Shown piece after piece: positions 31,751-33,888 of a stretch of DNA of 33,888 bases. Within the stretch, counting starts at the first letter, position 1; every line of letters starts with the position of its first letter. Origin of the DNA: Lysobacteraceae bacterium (lineage in GTDB: Bacteria; Pseudomonadota; Gammaproteobacteria; Xanthomonadales; Ahniellaceae); contig JAJTHZ010000078.1 of assembly GCA_021299185.1 (NCBI GenBank), positions 1 through 33,888 on the forward strand. Reading direction: 5' to 3'. Made by a program: the position numbers and the translations under genes. A model generated the notes under the pieces. That model was not told where the DNA came from. It was given only the letters and a program-made list of their open reading frames with translations, and ran no database searches.

Positions 31751-32497
31751 ATGATCGAAGTCCAGGACCTGCGCAAGACGTTCAAGACCAAGGCCGGCGT
31801 GGTCAAGGCGGTCGACGGCGTGTCGTTCACCGCCCGCGACGGCCAGATCACCGGCCTGCTGGGACCCAACGGGGCGGGCAAGACCACCACCATGCGCATG
31901 CTCTACACGCTGATGGCGCCCGAGACCGGCCGCGTGCTGGTCGACGGCCACGACGCCACCCGCGACCCGACCGCCGTGCGCCGCGTGCTCGGCGTGCTGC
32001 CGGACGCGCGCGGCATCTACAAGCGCTTCAGCGCGCGCGAGAACATCGCCTACTTCGGCCAGCTGCACGGGCTCGACGAGGCGACCATCCGCGCGCGCAC
32101 CGACGGCCTGGTGTCGGCGCTCGACATGGCCGACTTCGCCGACCGCCGTTCGGAAGGCTATTCGCAGGGCCAGCGCACCAAGACCGCGATCGCGCGCGCG
32201 ATGGTGCACGACCCGAAGAACGTGGTGCTCGACGAGCCCACCAACGGCCTCGACGTGATGACCACCCGCGCGATGCGCGGCTACCTGCAACGCCTGCGCG
32301 CGGAGGGCCGCTGCGTGCTGTTCTCCAGCCACATCATGCAGGAGGTGGCCGCGCTCTGCGACCACATCGTGGTGATCGCCAAGGGCCACGTGGTGGCGCA
32401 GGGCAGCGCGGACGAACTGCGCGAGCGGACCGGGTTGCCGAACCTCGAGGACGCTTTCGTGAAGATCATCGGCAGCGACGAGGGGCTGTTCGCATGA
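31751..32497 (+). CDS. natA: NatA-type ABC transporter ATPase
   Basis: A 248-residue ATPase with Walker A GPNGAGKTT (38-46), a variant signature YSQGQ (137-141), Walker B NVVLDEPTNG near 157-166 and an H-loop in SSHIMQEV. VLPDARGIYKRFSARENI is typical of the NatA group, which with NatB exports Na+ in Bacillus. In proteobacteria the substrate is generally unproven. The ATG lies 1 nt after the S33 peptidase stop, and its end overlaps natB by 4 nt (ATGA), so the three genes are translationally linked. Its true substrate could be peptides or other ions. Confidence 0.88.
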   Translation: MIEVQDLRKTFKTKAGVVKAVDGVSFTARDGQITGLLGPNGAGKTTTMRMLYTLMAPETGRVLVDGHDATRDPTAVRRVLGVLPDARGIYKRFSARENIAYFGQLHGLDEATIRARTDGLVSALDMADFADRRSEGYSQGQRTKTAIARAMVHDPKNVVLDEPTNGLDVMTTRAMRGYLQRLRAEGRCVLFSSHIMQEVAALCDHIVVIAKGHVVAQGSADELRERTGLPNLEDAFVKIIGSDEGLFA

Positions 32498-33669
32498 ACA
32501 CCGTGTTCACCGTGTTCCGCAAGGAACTGACCGACGCCTTCCGCGACCGCCGCATGGTGATGGTCAACTTCCTCCTCATCCCGCTGCTGATCCCGATCGT
32601 GTTCGGCACGCTCACCTCGGTCGGCGCCAAGCAGCAGCGCGAGCGCCTCGAACAGGCGCTGGAGCTGCCGGTGGTCGGCGCCGAGCGCGCGCCGAACCTC
32701 GTCGCCTGGCTGCGCGCCAACAACGTCGACGTCAAGCCGGTCGAAGGCGGCCTCGACGAGGCGATCCGCGCGCAGACCTACGACGTTGGACTGACCGTGC
32801 CCGAGTCGTTCCCCGAGGAGTGGCGCGAGAGCCGCCCGGCCGAGCTGCAGCTCACTTACGACGGCTCGCGGCCCAACCAGACCGGGCCGTCGATCCAGCG
32901 CATCCAGGGCCTGCTCGCTGCCTACGGCAGCGAACTGGGCTCGCTGCGCCTGGTCGCGCGCGGCGTCCATCCCGGCGTGGCTTCGCCGGTGCTGGTCACC
33001 AACCGCGACCTCGCCACCCCGAAGGCCAATCCGCTCACGGCGTTCTTCGTCGCCTACCTGCTGCTGATGCTGTCCTTCATCGGCGGCATGCATCTCGCGA
33101 TGGACTCCACCGCCGGCGAGCGCGAGCGGCAGTCGCTGGAGCCGCTGCTCGCCACGCCGGTCACCCGCGAGGGCATCGCCAGCGGCAAGATCCTGGCCAC
33201 CGCCGCGTTCGCCATCGCGAGCATCGTCACCACCGGCCTGTTCTACAAGTACGGCTTCGGCTTCTTCGCCGAGGAAGGCTCGCGCTCGATCATCGACACC
33301 TCGGCCGCGCTGCTGGGCCAGTTGTTCCTGGTGATCCTGCCGGTAGTGCTGCTGGGCGCGGTGTTCACCACGGTGCTCGCCGCGCAAGCCAAGAGCTACC
33401 GCGAGGCCGGCAGCTTCGTCTCGCTGCTGATGTTCATCCCCATGGTGCCGGTGTTCGCCGGCCAGTTCCTGGTGGTGAAGGAAAAGCTGTGGATGTTCGC
33501 CGTGCCGCTGTTCGCGCAGAACCAGATGATCACCCGCCTGGTGCGCGGCGAAACACTGACCGCGCCGGAGTGGGCGCTCGGCATGGGCACCGGCCTGGCG
33601 CTGGTGGTCCTGTCCTGGCTGGTGGCGGCGCGGCTGTACAAGCGCGAGCAGCTCGCGATCTCGGGCTGA
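32494..33669 (+). CDS. natB: NatB-type ABC-2 transporter permease
   Basis: A 391-residue permease. One helix near 22-42 is followed by a soluble extracytoplasmic region of about 130 residues (VVGAERAPNLVAWLRANNVDV, then YDVGLTVPESF), then a cluster of five to six helices from about residue 175 onward. The ERERQSLEPLLATPV cytoplasmic coupling segment is typical of NatB/ABC-2 permeases. It partners NatA and starts inside the natA stop. It ends the five-gene array and is followed by a 12-bp-stem hairpin. The name rests on family resemblance; Na+ export has not been shown for this type. Confidence 0.87.
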   Translation: MNTVFTVFRKELTDAFRDRRMVMVNFLLIPLLIPIVFGTLTSVGAKQQRERLEQALELPVVGAERAPNLVAWLRANNVDVKPVEGGLDEAIRAQTYDVGLTVPESFPEEWRESRPAELQLTYDGSRPNQTGPSIQRIQGLLAAYGSELGSLRLVARGVHPGVASPVLVTNRDLATPKANPLTAFFVAYLLLMLSFIGGMHLAMDSTAGERERQSLEPLLATPVTREGIASGKILATAAFAIASIVTTGLFYKYGFGFFAEEGSRSIIDTSAALLGQLFLVILPVVLLGAVFTTVLAAQAKSYREAGSFVSLLMFIPMVPVFAGQFLVVKEKLWMFAVPLFAQNQMITRLVRGETLTAPEWALGMGTGLALVVLSWLVAARLYKREQLAISG

Positions 33670-33680
33670 GCGACCGATCG

Positions 33681-33707
33681 GCGCCGCGAGCGAACCGCTC
33701 GCGGCGC
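33681..33707 (+). terminator. hairpin after natB
   Basis: A perfect 12-bp stem (GCGCCGCGAGCG with CGCTCGCGGCGC) closes a 3-nt loop 11 nt after the natB stop. No U-run follows, so Rho-independent termination is uncertain, but the position fits the end of the operon. Confidence 0.5.
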
Positions 33708-33746
33708 CAGTGCCCCGACGGCAGGCACGCATCGCCCGGCAGTCCT

Positions 33747-33834
33747 TGTGGGAGCGAGCATCGCTCGCGACCGCGGACGCCGGGACTTCGGCAGGCCCCA
33801 CAGGTGCCGGTCGCGAGCGATGCTCGCTCCCACA
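33747..33834. repeat. REP inverted pair (type A)
   Basis: Perfect 26-nt arms at 33747-33772 and 33809-33834 flank 36 nt. The element is TGTGGGAGC-GAGC-ATC-GCTC-GCGACC, differing from the other type A pairs in the middle loop base. The remaining sequence to the window end shows no gene I can support. Confidence 0.85.
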
Positions 33835-33888
33835 ACCGTCCTGCGGCCCCGATCACTGCCGCAAACGCCGGCCTCACCCCTCGCCGGA

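Noticed and set aside
1-33888. tRNA, rRNA, prophage or integrated-element genes
   Set aside because: I found no cloverleaf, rRNA segment, integrase, transposase or attachment-site duplication by reading both strands; short structured RNAs could still be missed without a covariance search.

Overview
The window is a high-GC bacterial chromosome segment with no phage, plasmid or insertion-sequence genes, no RNA genes and no CRISPR array. Family matches and element style point to a gammaproteobacterium of the Xanthomonadales (Lysobacterales) type: type I glutamine synthetase behind a sigma-54/NtrC promoter, E. coli-like KefB, HrpB, TatD and YadGH, a long secreted BNR-repeat protein, and many Pseudomonas/xanthomonad-style REP elements beginning GTGGGAGC. 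The assignment is inferred from family resemblance, not from a marker gene.

Layout. 1-2084 (+): the end of a SPINDLY/O-GlcNAc-transferase-like protein overlapping an alpha/beta hydrolase. 2094-9210 (-): an unknown membrane-anchored protein, glnA with its regulatory region, uppP, a PEBP-family protein, and a TPR protein with a degenerate sulfotransferase-like end. 9372-9695 (+): a small secreted protein. 9808-11382 (-): an AbgT-family transporter. 11745-12785 (+): an SRPBCC/GyrI-like protein whose 3' end overlaps a convergent DUF559 nuclease (12733-13122, -). 13408-24110 (-): a 1011-residue BNR-repeat secreted protein, kefB, a sulfotransferase, hrpB and a secreted protein of unknown role. 24225-25019 (+): tatD. 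25191-26896 (-): the yadGH ABC exporter. 26993-27763 (+): ferredoxin-NADP reductase. 28222-33669 (+): a five-gene array of winged-helix regulator, membrane-embedded M50 protease, secreted S33 peptidase and a NatAB-type ABC exporter.

Most of the window is housekeeping and envelope physiology. The most distinctive locus is the last array. Its first gene is preceded by two inverted repeats of identical design (TTCACG-N12-CGTGAA) plus a weaker overlapping third, and the genes are packed tightly (1-nt overlap, 94-nt gap, 1-nt gap, 4-nt overlap). I read it as a candidate autoregulated unit coupling intramembrane proteolysis, periplasmic peptide hydrolysis and ABC export. That joint function is inference.

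The second theme is the intergenic DNA. Nearly every large gap holds REP-type palindromes with a constant GTGGGAGC head and a mostly constant GCGA tail around interchangeable stems. They occur as perfect inverted pairs, as hybrid pairs, and as tandem arrays with 42-, 89- and 142-bp periods.
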